Assembly (NCBI GenBank): GCA_024734555.1
Contig: JANPWX010000108.1
Span: forward strand, 2,249,009-2,313,008
Length of the DNA: 64,000 nucleotides
Direction of reading: 5' to 3'
Source of the DNA: Trochalopteron elliotii
Lineage: Eukaryota > Chordata > Aves > Passeriformes > Leiothrichidae
In this document: piece by piece, positions 14,501 through 25,645 of the stretch
Position numbering within the stretch: the first letter of the stretch is position 1
Layout of the letters: each line of letters begins with the position of its first letter
Notes under the pieces: generated by a model
What the model saw: the letters and a program-made list of their open reading frames with translations, nothing else
Told to the model about the DNA's origin: nothing
Databases searched by the model: none
Made by a program: the position numbers and the translations under genes

Positions 14501-16041
14501 TCCACTCAAGATCAGGTGGGTTTTGTTGCAGGACTGATGTCCCTCCACAGTGAGATAGAAACCCAGGATGCTCTTTATTCTTACTGAAGTTTCTGTGGCA
14601 TTCTCTTAAGATTAGTATTGCTAGCTTCAGCATCAATTCTTATGACCCAACTAATTTCCCATTGAAGCAAAATTGTTTTTTAGAATCTCCTTTTACTCAC
14701 TTCATGTTGCATATTGCTGGGCAAGTAGCTTCACACCACTAAGCAGCTACTGAGATTCATTTTGTGGATCTGCATATCAATGCAAATAGAAGTCTATTTA
14801 GATGTTCCTTACTTCTGACACAGTTTCCCTCTTCAGAATCTTAATAAAGGTATGTAATTTTTAAATGGTTTGGGAAGAATGATAGGTGTAGAAAGAGCAC
14901 TAGATCCTACTGAAAGTCAACAAGGCTGAAGTTTCCATTTTGGGCTTAATTTAGACACTTTCAAAATGTACTGCCAAACTAACATTATGAAATGAAGGCT
15001 ATGTCTATATTAAGCAACTAGTATGGTACAGTAGAACAGAAGCAGAACACTCCAGCATAGAAGGAAATGGTGTTGAGGACCCTGCATTTACACTGGGTAA
15101 GAGCTCAGGAGTGTAAGTTTACAGCAGACGTATCCCAGTTCCTTGGGATGAGCAGCTCTGCATACTCATAACATGAAGCCACTGGGAGACCAGGATTAGG
15201 CCAGACACTCTCTCCTTGTGAAGGCTTTTCATTGAGTGCATGTGGCACACAATGATATGGAAACTTCCAGGGTAGCCTCTCCAGAAAAGATGTTGCTAAC
15301 AGTCACTCAAATCTCCCTACAAACCCAACCAAAATGTGTTAAATGAGCACAACATAGGGGTTCATTTCAGCAGGGCATGTAGGGCCCAAACCTGAGTGCT
15401 GGAGTAGCTGCAGTCTGCCAGCCAGGACTCTACATTCAAAGCACTGCTGCAGCTTGAGCTCTTTTTTAGGAGGCAAAAATAAAGGTACTATAGATGTCTG
15501 CATCTATTTCTGTCTCTTTGTGATGATGCATTGGCAAATACTTTTGTGTAAAGTGCTTAATTTCAATAAGCCTTAAGTTAATGCAACTAACTACCCTGTT
15601 TTTGAGTAAACTGCTCTGTTCTGAACAAGATAAGAATGGCAATTTTAAAAGTAACTTTCCTATTGTCTTTCTGTAGTGTTGCAAAATATTATGAAACTTG
15701 CCTAATATTATACCAGAATTATGAAGTGTAATTACAGAAACTATTTGATCCCAACACTCTCTAGATATATCAAAGGCTCAAGCTGAAAAATGTACTGATT
15801 TCTGGTAGCTATTACTTCAACCAAAATTTAACATGTAAATATTTTGCATTCCTTTTCATTATTTCTATCAAAGTTTAATGTCTAAAGAAAACAGAACTAT
15901 AAAGAGCAGATAAGAATGTCTTTCTTTTTAAGAGTATTTCCCTTAAAAAATTTGATTTCTTGTTGCTTTCATCTGTAAAGGCATGGAATAGAAATCCTGA
16001 ACTCTATTACATTGTGCAAGTCCAGGTTAATTCTGTTAAAG
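11524..16041. other. Non-coding DNA, no feature recognised
   Basis: AT-rich with purine-rich patches (13735-13820) and a T run near 12690-12702. Open frames are short and lack convincing splice signals. No repeats with definable ends were found. Confidence 0.55.
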
Positions 16042-16701
16042 TGTGATAGATATGATTATAAATTCATGCAATTAAACGTAGAAGTTATAGTAAATGTAGT
16101 AGATGATAGAATGTATATTTTTCTGTAACCCTGTGAATGTAAGACTAACCTTGATTCCTGGAATGGGACAGGCGTTCTCCAAATACCGGGACATGCTTTG
16201 TGTACAAACTAACATCTCGATTTACACCAGAAAGGAGGGTGGCTTGCCAGGATGTAGCTCCTTGAGCTAATCAGATCTTGGGCACCCGGACCATCAACCC
16301 ACCATCAACCCACCATCAACCCACCATCAACACACAGATACCCATTTCGAGGGTGGACCCTGAATTTGAAGACATCATCATCCCAAAAGAGGATTCCCGG
16401 AAAATCCTTTCAGATGCGGCCCAGTACCGGGGAATCTGTTCAGGATTCATCACCAAGTGAAAAGACTGGGTTTGAATTTTAAAACACAATACCTCTGCTG
16501 CCGGGAGGCACAAAATACAGTATAAGAACCCAGACTCAACCACCAGCAAATTGTGGAACAGTGCGAGATAGCAGCCCTGCTGTCGGTCGTCTGTTTCACC
16601 CAACATTCAAATGTTGTTTTCGTGGCTGTCCCAGATAGATTTTAAAATGGAAAAATAAAATTTGTTCTTTCTATCCGATTGGCCAAAATTCATTTATAAC
16701 A
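16042..16701 (+). mobile_element. Solo LTR, plus orientation, with AAAG duplication
   Basis: The 660-bp segment begins TGTGATAG and ends TTATAACA. It is flanked on both sides by AAAG (16038-16041 and 16702-16705), a 4-bp target-site duplication as made by gammaretrovirus-like (ERV1) integrases. A TATAAG box at 16521-16526 and an AATAAA signal at about 16654 give the plus orientation. An 11-bp tandem repeat, unit CATCAACCCAC, lies at 16292-16335. A short open frame across 16278-16460 is not considered coding. The same family is at 18394-19026 in the opposite orientation. No internal retroviral sequence adjoins it. Confidence 0.88.
16292..16335 (+). repeat. 11-bp tandem repeat inside the LTR, four units
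   Basis: Units of CATCAACCCAC start at 16292, 16303, 16314 and 16325; the last differs by one base. The sister LTR (about 18756-18788, opposite strand) has three units, so the number varies between copies. Confidence 0.9.
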
Positions 16702-18393
16702 AAAGGAACTCCCTTGGAATAATTCTGGCTTGACACTAATATAATCAAGACCATAACACCTTGGTTGTTAATGAAATCAAAAGAATTAAGAATTAGTATA
16801 AAAAGAAGAGTGCAGGACTCTCTCTGTAAACAGCAATGCATTTATACAAACATTTGCATTCATGTACCTAAGATTTTTACCTTCTTTGAGAATTGTAGGT
16901 TTACATTCCACTACAGAAGGGCATCAAGGAGGGTAAAAGTTGACATTGACTTTTCAGTCAGGAAGATGTCTGAGTGAAAGAAAGAAATCTCTGTGAAGAA
17001 GAAAACGGACTCCAAAAATCACAAAACACAAAAATAAGCTCTTATTCCTCAAGTCAGAAAAGAAGCTACCAAACCAGTTGGAGAAAAGGAGAAAAGCACT
17101 CTAGTTTACATCAGCCAGAGAGGAATGCCTTAGCAGCAAAAGGCAGAGCATACAGGACAGTTCTAATCCCAGCTGGAAATGGTGTTCCTCACTGATTTTG
17201 TCCAACGGCTCTGGATGCTGATCAGCTTGCAAAGTCTCACACTGTTCAGAGGTTAAAATCTTTCCCTTCCACATCAGAGTAAACATTTGACAGAGTAACA
17301 GCAGGGTTAAGTAGGGCTTTTAGCACCCCATAAAACTGAGCAGCACCTGAACTGTTTCTTCTAAGCACCATTGACTTAAAAACAGTGAAAGCTTGCTGGC
17401 AGCTTGCTGCAAATGCATATTATGGCAGAATAAATTACATATAAAAATGCATTATTTATAAACACTACTACAGTAATTTCTAAACAAGTTCAAATTAGTG
17501 TTTTTTTATAGCTGGTTTGGTAAAACATAATTACCTTTTTTACTAGTACAATACCTGATCCTTTTCAGACCATATAAGTGTACCTTTGGTTTCTGTCACA
17601 ACCAGGTGACTTCAGTGTGCAACACAGAGACCAAAGCAGGTCACTAAATAGCCAGTATTAAAATAAAAGGTGGTACTATTATGGACAGTGGTAATAAATC
17701 AGTGGTAATATCTCTGGTAACAGATTTTTTTTTAATTCTTTTTATTGCAGGTATTCTTTTAAAGCAGCCCATTAAATTTAACAATCCTTTACAATAAAAT
17801 GTGAATACATTAAGGAAAATTAAAAGCTTTTCAGTCAATTTTACCATAATTTTGTTCTAACTAATAATTACTACACCGGTATCAAGCTTCTGTCATTTCG
17901 GGGAGAAAAATTAAAGTGTGCTGTGTACAAGACTTCTTTCTAATAAACTTTAGCTATTTATGTATACCTTCATGGGATAAGGTGTACAGGTCCATGTTTC
18001 ATTTTTATAAGACCCTGCAATTTAGCTCTTACTAAATTCTACAGGTTCTTTCCATTTAGGGCAGAAAAACAGCAGTTCTTGAGATTTCCAGTCTGTTAGT
18101 AGCCCAGTTAAGACCATCCAGGGCGAGTCCTGATCACCAATGCTTCTAGATCATGGAATTTGGTGGAGCCCATGATCTAGACATGCTCTGTGCCAGTGAT
18201 TCTGGGCTTTCTCCCACTGGCAGACCTGTCACCAGGGGTGTAGTGGGAGGGGGTGGGATGGGTGGCATGGTTTAGTTCAGTGTGTACTTCACTTTGTGGT
18301 AGTGAGGGGAAGGCAGAAGCCATGGCCATGCTGCTCCCTCCACAGCATGTGCAGAGTCACTTTCCTTGAGCAGCAGTGACAAGACCACAAACC
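16702..18393. other. Spacer between two inverted solo LTRs
   Basis: These 1.7 kb are ordinary AT-rich DNA with no retroviral gene remnants that I recognise. Near 18145-18181 there is a perfect 12-bp inverted repeat (listed separately), followed by a GC-richer stretch to about 18370. Open frames at 16765-16977 and 16974-17195 are lysine- and serine-rich and look like chance frames. Confidence 0.6.
18145..18181. repeat. Perfect 12-bp inverted repeat
   Basis: TCTAGATCATGG at 18145-18156 is the exact reverse complement of 18170-18181, with a 13-base spacer. It could form a hairpin, but nothing around it suggests a terminator or processed RNA. Confidence 0.8.
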
Positions 18394-19026
18394 TGTTATA
18401 AATGATCAACTAGCCAATCGGATAGAAAGAATAAATGTTATTTTTTCATTTTAAATCTATCTGGGACAGCCATGGGAAACAACATTTGAATGTTGGGTGA
18501 AACAGACGACCGACAGCAGGGTTGCTATCTTGTTCCACAATTTGCTGGTGGTTGAGTCTGGGTTCTTATACTGTATTTTGTGCCTCCCGGCAGCAGAGGT
18601 ATTGTGTTTTTCAAATTCAAACCGTCTTTCACTTGATGATGAACCCTGAACAGATTTCCCGGTGCTGGGCCGCGTCTGAAAGGATTTTCCGGGAATCCTC
18701 TTTTGGGATGATGATGTCTTCAAATTCAGGGTCCACCCTCGAAATGGGTATCGATGTGTTGATGGTGGGTTGATGGTGGGTTGATGGTCCAGGTGCCCAA
18801 GATCTGATTAGCTCAAGGAGCTATATCCTGGCAAGCCACCCTCCTTTCTGGTGTAAATCGAGATGTTAATTCGTACACAAAGCATGTCCCGGTATTTGGA
18901 GAACACCTGTCCTATTCCGGGAATCAAGGTTACTTTTATACTCACAGGGTTACAGAAAATATACATTCTATCATCTACTATAACTTCTATGTTGAATTGC
19001 CCGAATTTATGATCACATCTATTACA
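18394..19026 (-). mobile_element. Solo LTR, minus orientation, with AACC duplication
   Basis: The 633-bp segment is the reverse-complement relative of the LTR at 16042-16701 and aligns with it end to end. On the minus strand it begins TGTAATAG and ends TTATAACA. AACC lies directly on both sides (18390-18393 and 19027-19030), a 4-bp duplication different from that of the other copy. The two are therefore separate insertions of one family. Differences include the number of 11-bp tandem units (three here, four in the other) and a short deletion near the 5' end. No gag, pol or env sequence is attached. Confidence 0.88.
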
Positions 19027-22000
19027 AACCGAAGAAAGCAGAGATACCACAGTTAGGTTTACCTTCAGTCATGGCCCAGAGTGATATCTGTGCTCTGGCT
19101 CAAGAGCTCCCTTAATGTGTCTCCCCAAGAAAAGTGCAGATAAAATTGCCCTGATTTTCTGAAGTTTCCATAAAATAATAGGCTCCCTTCCACCCAACAG
19201 CCTGGAAGGATCTATCCACCCAGGACTAAGGAAAAGCATATAAATTATGTTCGCACATGAAAAGCTTCATGAAAGATTAGCAAAACCCAAATAAGGCCAT
19301 GCTCAAAAACAGAGGTACATAATCTGCCAGAAAACCTGGATAGACTCTTTTATTCCCAGTAGTGTGCGTTGTCCTGTAGTACTTTTATTGTCCTGTTACC
19401 TCTGGGAAACCCATGGGAATCTTTCATTCTTTAAACAAGTATCTGATGGAATCTGCTCCCCTACTCTTTCTGCCTCTCCTTAATCAGTGATCATGCCTTT
19501 CTCCTTATTTCTAGGGCAGAAGCTCACATTCTTTCTCTCAAGATGAGTCATTATTATCCCAAACGCTGTTTTGCAAACATTACCACTTGCACAGTGACAG
19601 AGTTGCCAGGTTGAGCCTATGCCCTATTAAGCAAACCCGGGATTTGGCCTCTTAAGAAATATTGCAACCATTTTGCATCTCTCCTGCAGACATAAACCTC
19701 TAAGAAATATCATCATATTTCATTACCCAAAATGCCAAAATATATTCTATGGGCTAAAATAGCTTTCCAGTTTGCAGAGCCCACAGAAGGATTACGCATT
19801 TAAACTATTTCTGGAAATAAATAGATATGAAAATGATAAATAAAATGTCAAACAATGTGACTGAGTCAGAAGCAGACAAGACTAGACACAGACCATCATG
19901 GCATTGAAAATGAGCAGGCCAGCCCTTCCAACAGGTCTGCCTGGCAGGTGGTGCGTACCTTGGCTGACAATGTTGACACATATTATCTCAAAACTGGCAT
20001 GAAATAATAATGCAGCCAAGCTTTAAAAGAAATGGGGAGAAAAGTCTATAATAATAGTATTTTGCTTTTATTGCCTAGCAGTTAAAATAACCATCTTCTC
20101 TTGTTGGTACCCTATTACCAACAGAGCAGTAAAGCTTCAATGTAACTCCATGTCATAAAATCTAATTGACTGTTGTCCAAACACTGGATGTAAAGCAACA
20201 TGCCACAGACTTATCTCTTGTCCATTTACTGCAGTGCTTGCAAAGTGCTGTAGTGATTTACTGAACAAGGTGCTCTGCTTACTGCCTATGATTTACTCTG
20301 CAGCCATGCAGAAAATGACAGGACTGACAGATTTCAAGAAAAGTTTGTCAGCCATTTTCCCCCATGAGTTAGCAAAATGTTCCGGCTGGTGATAAGCAAT
20401 TCTCACCATAACACTATTCTGCATTTATTCTGGATTTTATTGTCTTATCCCTCAGTGCTTCTAAAAATGCTCTTCTTAAGGTTTTGAATGAAATTTTTAT
20501 TGGCTCACATAGTGTGTAATTCACAGCCTCCATAAAAGTGCTGAATGCTAACCAGAAGTATTAGATAAGAATTTTAGAAAGCTGTATTTAAAATACCCTA
20601 CCAAAGCATTCAGATACACAGCAAAAAATAAATACTGAGAAAAGCAAAAAGAAAAAAGGACAGCAAATATATAGTGTGCTATAAAGCGTCAGCTTTTAGT
20701 GGTGCTGCTCTAAAATGGCTTGATTGCCATTTGCATAGAATTACAGAATTATCTACAACCGGAGAACAAAGTAAAATATTATTATTTGGATTTGAGCTAA
20801 GCTGCTTTCTCAGGCAGGGACAAGGTTGTTAGGACATTATCACTCAGGTGAAAGGATTAACTGAGTTCTTTACATTAACTGTTCTGGAGGCAGTAACACC
20901 CACTTTCAGGACAGAGGTGAGCAAAGCATTTAAAGGTTGCCAAAACTCAATAGCCTAAAAGAACAGCATACCATGAAAGACCCAAGGTCAGTCTATAGAC
21001 CAATAATGTGAATCAGAAAATAATGTGCACATGATAGGGCAAAGAACTATCACTATCTTGAAAAAGACTTCCAGCTTCTCACAAGCAGTGTTTTAAGAAA
21101 TAGCATTGCCCAGGATTTTCACAGAAATATATCTACTGTTCTTCCATTGAAAACAGGCTCCAGAAGACCCAAGCTGGTCCTTTGTTAGTAAGAGTAAGCA
21201 GTTTTGTTTTGAGAGTTCTCAAAAATGCCAGATTCCTTGGGCTACACAAGCCCAAGAGAGACAACCATTACACAAGAGAGGCTCCAGCCCCCACACGAAG
21301 GTTGGACTCACATGGGAGAACATAACATGCTGTCAGCACTCTAAAGTGTATGCAGATTACCACAAATTAAAAAAAATATTGTTTAGTAGATATAAGAATA
21401 TTCAGCTTTATAATACCTTAGCATATCATGTTACATTATGTGTTCCGGGGGAAATTGGGAAAAACAGAATTAACTGTGTTGGTGCGAGAGAAACACATTA
21501 AAGAAAGGTTTTAATAATAAGATGCTAGTGGTAGCATCAACGAACTTGTGATGGTCTGAGAGAAAATGTTTAAATAGTTAGTCATATTGTTGCAAGAAAC
21601 GTACAAGATTGCAAACCACACATGCCCCTGCTCAATGTCAAGCAATGCCTGAGGCAGGAGCCTGTTCAGCTGCCAGCCAAAGCCTTGCCCTGGGACAGTA
21701 TTTCCCTGGGATTTTTCTCCAGCTCAGGCCTATGGGAGAGCATCCTTACCCAGATTTTGCAGATGCTCTGCATGGTGTGGCCACAACCTCCTGGAGGCAG
21801 GAGATTCACTATATGGAACTTCAAAAGTGGGCCCAAGATATCTCAGAAACACGAAAAATTTTATGAGAGTGACAGTTCAACTGATGTGCCTGAGATTTTC
21901 AGTTATATATCCAGCAATATATCCAGAGTAGAAGCAGCTGGATTTCCAGGTGTGAGTTACTCAGAAAAATCACTTCATCCTCAAATTCTAACCAGGCAAA

Positions 22001-25000
22001 CTTCCAAGAACAGACAATTTTTTTACCTGGGGAAATCCAGATGTAAAGTTAGGAGAACAGATTACAGAAAAGCCTCTCAGTTGTTTATAGGGTCCTGTTT
22101 GGGCACCATTTTTGTTATGAAGTATTACAAGCCTGCGACATCTGTGTTCTGAAAGTGAATTAAAATTATCTTAAGAATAGTTTCAAGTGGATTTCAACAG
22201 TTCACAAATGTTAGATGAAGACAATGTATTCAAAGAGAGAAGAGCAGGAGTGCCTCTTGGATGTATTAGAAACCTGTAGAGCTGTGGAAATTCCAAATAA
22301 AAATCTTCAGGGATATCAACACCAGAACTGAGGCAGTAGCAATGCTGAAGGGGATCCACCTTCAGCACTAGATGACGAAAAAAAAGAAAAATGGGTGAGT
22401 TCTCTGATAGAGCCGGGGTAATTCTGTGGAAAATGTGGAGGTGTTCTGGTGGTCTTAAAAGAGGTTGTTAATAATTTAATTTCTCTGCCTTGTTTTGCAC
22501 TGTTCATGAAGAAGAAATGAGTTCAGATTATGTCTAGTGACAAAGGACCTTGTGGCTGAAGAGCTCTGTGGTTTTTTGCCTTGACTGGCCACTCAGAAAT
22601 AGAGAAGTCAATCCACACAAGTGGAACTCAAAAACCAGAGGGGAAAGATAGATCCCTTAACTTCTAGAAATGAAGTTTCTAGATGTGTGTCACAGGAACC
22701 ATGCCACCCAAACGTCATTATGAGACACAAAGAGAGAGGGGAAGGAAGAAATCTCAGCTAATGTTAGTTACATAAAGGTTTAGATCCCTTAGCAGCAATA
22801 GGGATAGGTGTCTGAAGAAAATGGAATAACTTAGTAAGGTAACTCTCACATAGACAAAATTCTGGAGGAGGTCAAATCTGAACAAGACACAAACACTTTA
22901 TTGATTTTAATAGCTTTAGTCCTAATTTGTACCATTGCTTTCTAACCGGAAGGCAAATATGAACAGAAAAGAAAAATAAATACTTAAAAGTTATACATAC
23001 AATTTCACGTTTTTATTTCAACATTTTCTAATATGAAATAATAATATTGAAAATTATTCTGTGAAGGTGGCATTTTCAGAGGGGAAAATGGCAGAAATAC
23101 CCACTCATGAACAATTATGATTGAAAGTAAAGCATAGGAGAATTCAAGTATGAAAATTTTAACCTAATCGGGAATTATTATTTCACTTTCCATTCACTCT
23201 CCTTACAGAATGCCTTTCCAGAAATAATGTTTTTTTTGAAGGACTGAAGGTAAAGGAAGCCAAAAAGACCATGTCCTTTACTGGGATGATTTCCTTTGGT
23301 TACATATTTATAGAAGAAACATAAAAGCACAATAAATATTAATCTTTACATATCATACTAGCAACAATGCAACAAGGTATGTTGGAGTTACTGTGCGTAT
23401 TTTTGGCAGAACTGAACTCATCACATGTAGAGATCTGCATTTGCAAGTGCCTGGCACTGAGAAACATAGGCTGAACAAACCCTACAAGAAATATAACAAA
23501 TATTATTTAAAAATTAAAAAAAAAATTAAAAAATTATTTCATTAAGCAAGAGAAAACACCAAATGATCTTCTACACAATACCCAAGCAGTAAAAAGAGTT
23601 GTAGTCTATCAAATCATCTGTTTAAAGATACTCTCGCCATGGAAACTGTAAACAATTTGCAGCTAGCTCTGGGTGCAGCTGCTGCTGCCTTTCTTGTCTC
23701 CTTGGTTGCTACTGCAGATGAAAGAAAAACAAATACAGCACAACATGTTAGTTGTCCTATCATGTTATGTGATAACTAAGGATGAACAGAGTGGATTTCC
23801 AGTGCTGACAAATTCAGCCTCCTCCAGAAATTATTCCTCTGCCCATTTTACTGCTACTTAATAGTGGGTCAGATTGTCTAAACAGCTTTCTGTTTATATA
23901 CCTTTTACTGTGCTTTTATCCCAGGTGAGCACACCTCATTTCCTTTTATTGCTCCATTTAAGGGTCACTTTTCCCTTCTTGTGCTCTGTATAATTATAGG
24001 TACCTACCTGCACATGGTAACACTCTTAAATGATCTGAGGCTTACAAATGAAACATAGTTCATAAACAACTTCTGAAAAGTCAAGAACTGACTTACAAAA
24101 TTACCTGGCTCCAGCAATTAGAACTCATACGACTGAGAGTCTGGAATTATACTTTCAAACCTTCCTACTCGTGATGTATCCACCATACCCATTAATGCAT
24201 CCTGCATGTGCAAAATCTTCCCATGCATGAGGAAAGTAAGCCAGAAGTCGCACAACGAGCAACTTTACGTGTGGGTCTTGCCTATGCAGAAGCGTGGAGA
24301 TGAACTGGAGGAGCCATTACATTTCTGGGCCAGTTCTACTGTAGTACAACAAGATCCCTGGTTGTACAGAGATCCATATATATTTATATTTATAACAATT
24401 AAATAAAATGGGAAATTTTAAACTGCATGGCCAGAAAAATCCACTTTTACATAGTTTGATTGCTGGATTTTATGTAAACATTTTATTTTCTTTAAATTAC
24501 ATTAAATTAAAGTTATACAGCCAAATTGTCTTCAAATAATTCAGATCAATTATATTTCCATTTGAGTGGTTTTGTAAGAAAATTATTCCCTACTTTAGAA
24601 GAAAATTTCTTTTTAAAAGAAGTCCTATAATTCAGAAGCAGTACAACAGGTAGATTCACAAGCTCTTGAAGTCAATGTAAAGCATCCTGTTAACTTTGCA
24701 GGAGATGGCAGTTCTGGTAAAAAACAGTTTAACATAGGAAGAGATTTTTTTTACATCTCTGTCCATCTCTGAGTTTCAAGTTTGCAGTACAGTATCAATC
24801 AAACTCCAGTGAGTGCCACCATATTTGCTGGAGCTTGTCCCTAGCCCTTTAGTTCTCTGTAGTGGAAGAATTGCTATTGGTCCCAGTCCAGATGCCCCTA
24901 CCGCCAAAGGAAATGGAGGAGAGAGAATTGCATGTACGTAGTGAAACTTTGCCTCCAAATAGCATTTGGGCATTGCCAGGTTGCTCACTAGGACTTTGGC

Positions 25001-25023
25001 GTAAGAAGTTCCCCAGTGATTTG
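19027..25023. other. Non-coding DNA with one long unexplained open frame
   Basis: Mostly AT-rich with no repeats whose ends I can define. An open frame of 176 codons at 21622-22152 (plus) is long for this composition but resembles nothing I know; a second frame overlaps it. It has no clear splice signals and no domain-like pattern, so I do not call it a gene. The tract at 23510-23540 is A-rich. Confidence 0.5.
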
Positions 25024-25645
25024 TCATAGAATCATAGAATTGCCTGGGTTGAAAGGAACCTTAAAGATCGTCTAGTTTCAACACCCCTGCCGTAGGCAGG
25101 GACATCTTCCACTAGACCAGATGGCTCAGAGTCCCATCCAACCTTGCCTTGAACAATTCCAGGGATGGGGCATCCACAACTTATGTGGGCAACCTGTTCC
25201 AGTGCCTCATCATCCTCACAGTAAAGAATTTCTTCCTAATATCTGATTTAAACCTACTCTTTTTAAGTTGGAAGCCATCCTCCTGTCACTACATGCCCTT
25301 GTAAATAGTCCCTCTTCTCTCTTGTAAATTCCCTTCAGATTCTGGGAGATCACTATTTGGTGACTCCAAAGGCCTCCCTTCCCCAGGCTGAACAATCCAA
25401 TTCTCCCAGCCTTTCCTCATAGCAGTGCTGGTCCATCCCTCTAATCATCGTGGTGCCTCTCCTCTGGACTTTCTCTGACAGATCCATGTCCCTTCTGTGC
25501 TGGGCACCCCAGAGCTGGATGCAGCCCTGCAGGTGGGGTTTCTTGAAGCTAGAGTAGAGGGGCAGAATTCCCTCCCTCCCCTGCTGGTCACAGCTTTTTG
25601 GTTTCTGCCCAGGACATGATTGCCTTTCTGGGCTATGAGGGCACA
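25024..25645 (-). mobile_element. CR1 LINE, 3' end fragment
   Basis: The left end TCATAGAATCATAGAATTG is the reverse-complemented CR1 tail. Next come the conserved 3' blocks (AAAGGAACCTTAAAGATC, CAGGGACATCTTCCACTAGA, AACCTGTTCCAGTGCCTCA), the CCTTCCCCAGGCTGAACA block, and the region rich in CCTCTCCTCTGGACT. The copy is 5'-truncated on the minus strand. It is well preserved compared with the CR1 at 11211. The open frames across it (25353-25646 and 25445-25804, minus) are read-through of the 3' untranslated part of the element, not genes. Confidence 0.93.

Noticed and set aside
16042..19026. A 3-kb foldback DNA transposon with about 650-bp inverted arms
   Set aside because: Each arm has TG...CA-type LTR ends, a TATA box and its own 4-bp duplication, so they are two solo LTRs.
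20736..20765. ATAGAATTACAGAATT resembling a reverse CR1 tail
   Set aside because: No CR1 body follows it; the match is too short.
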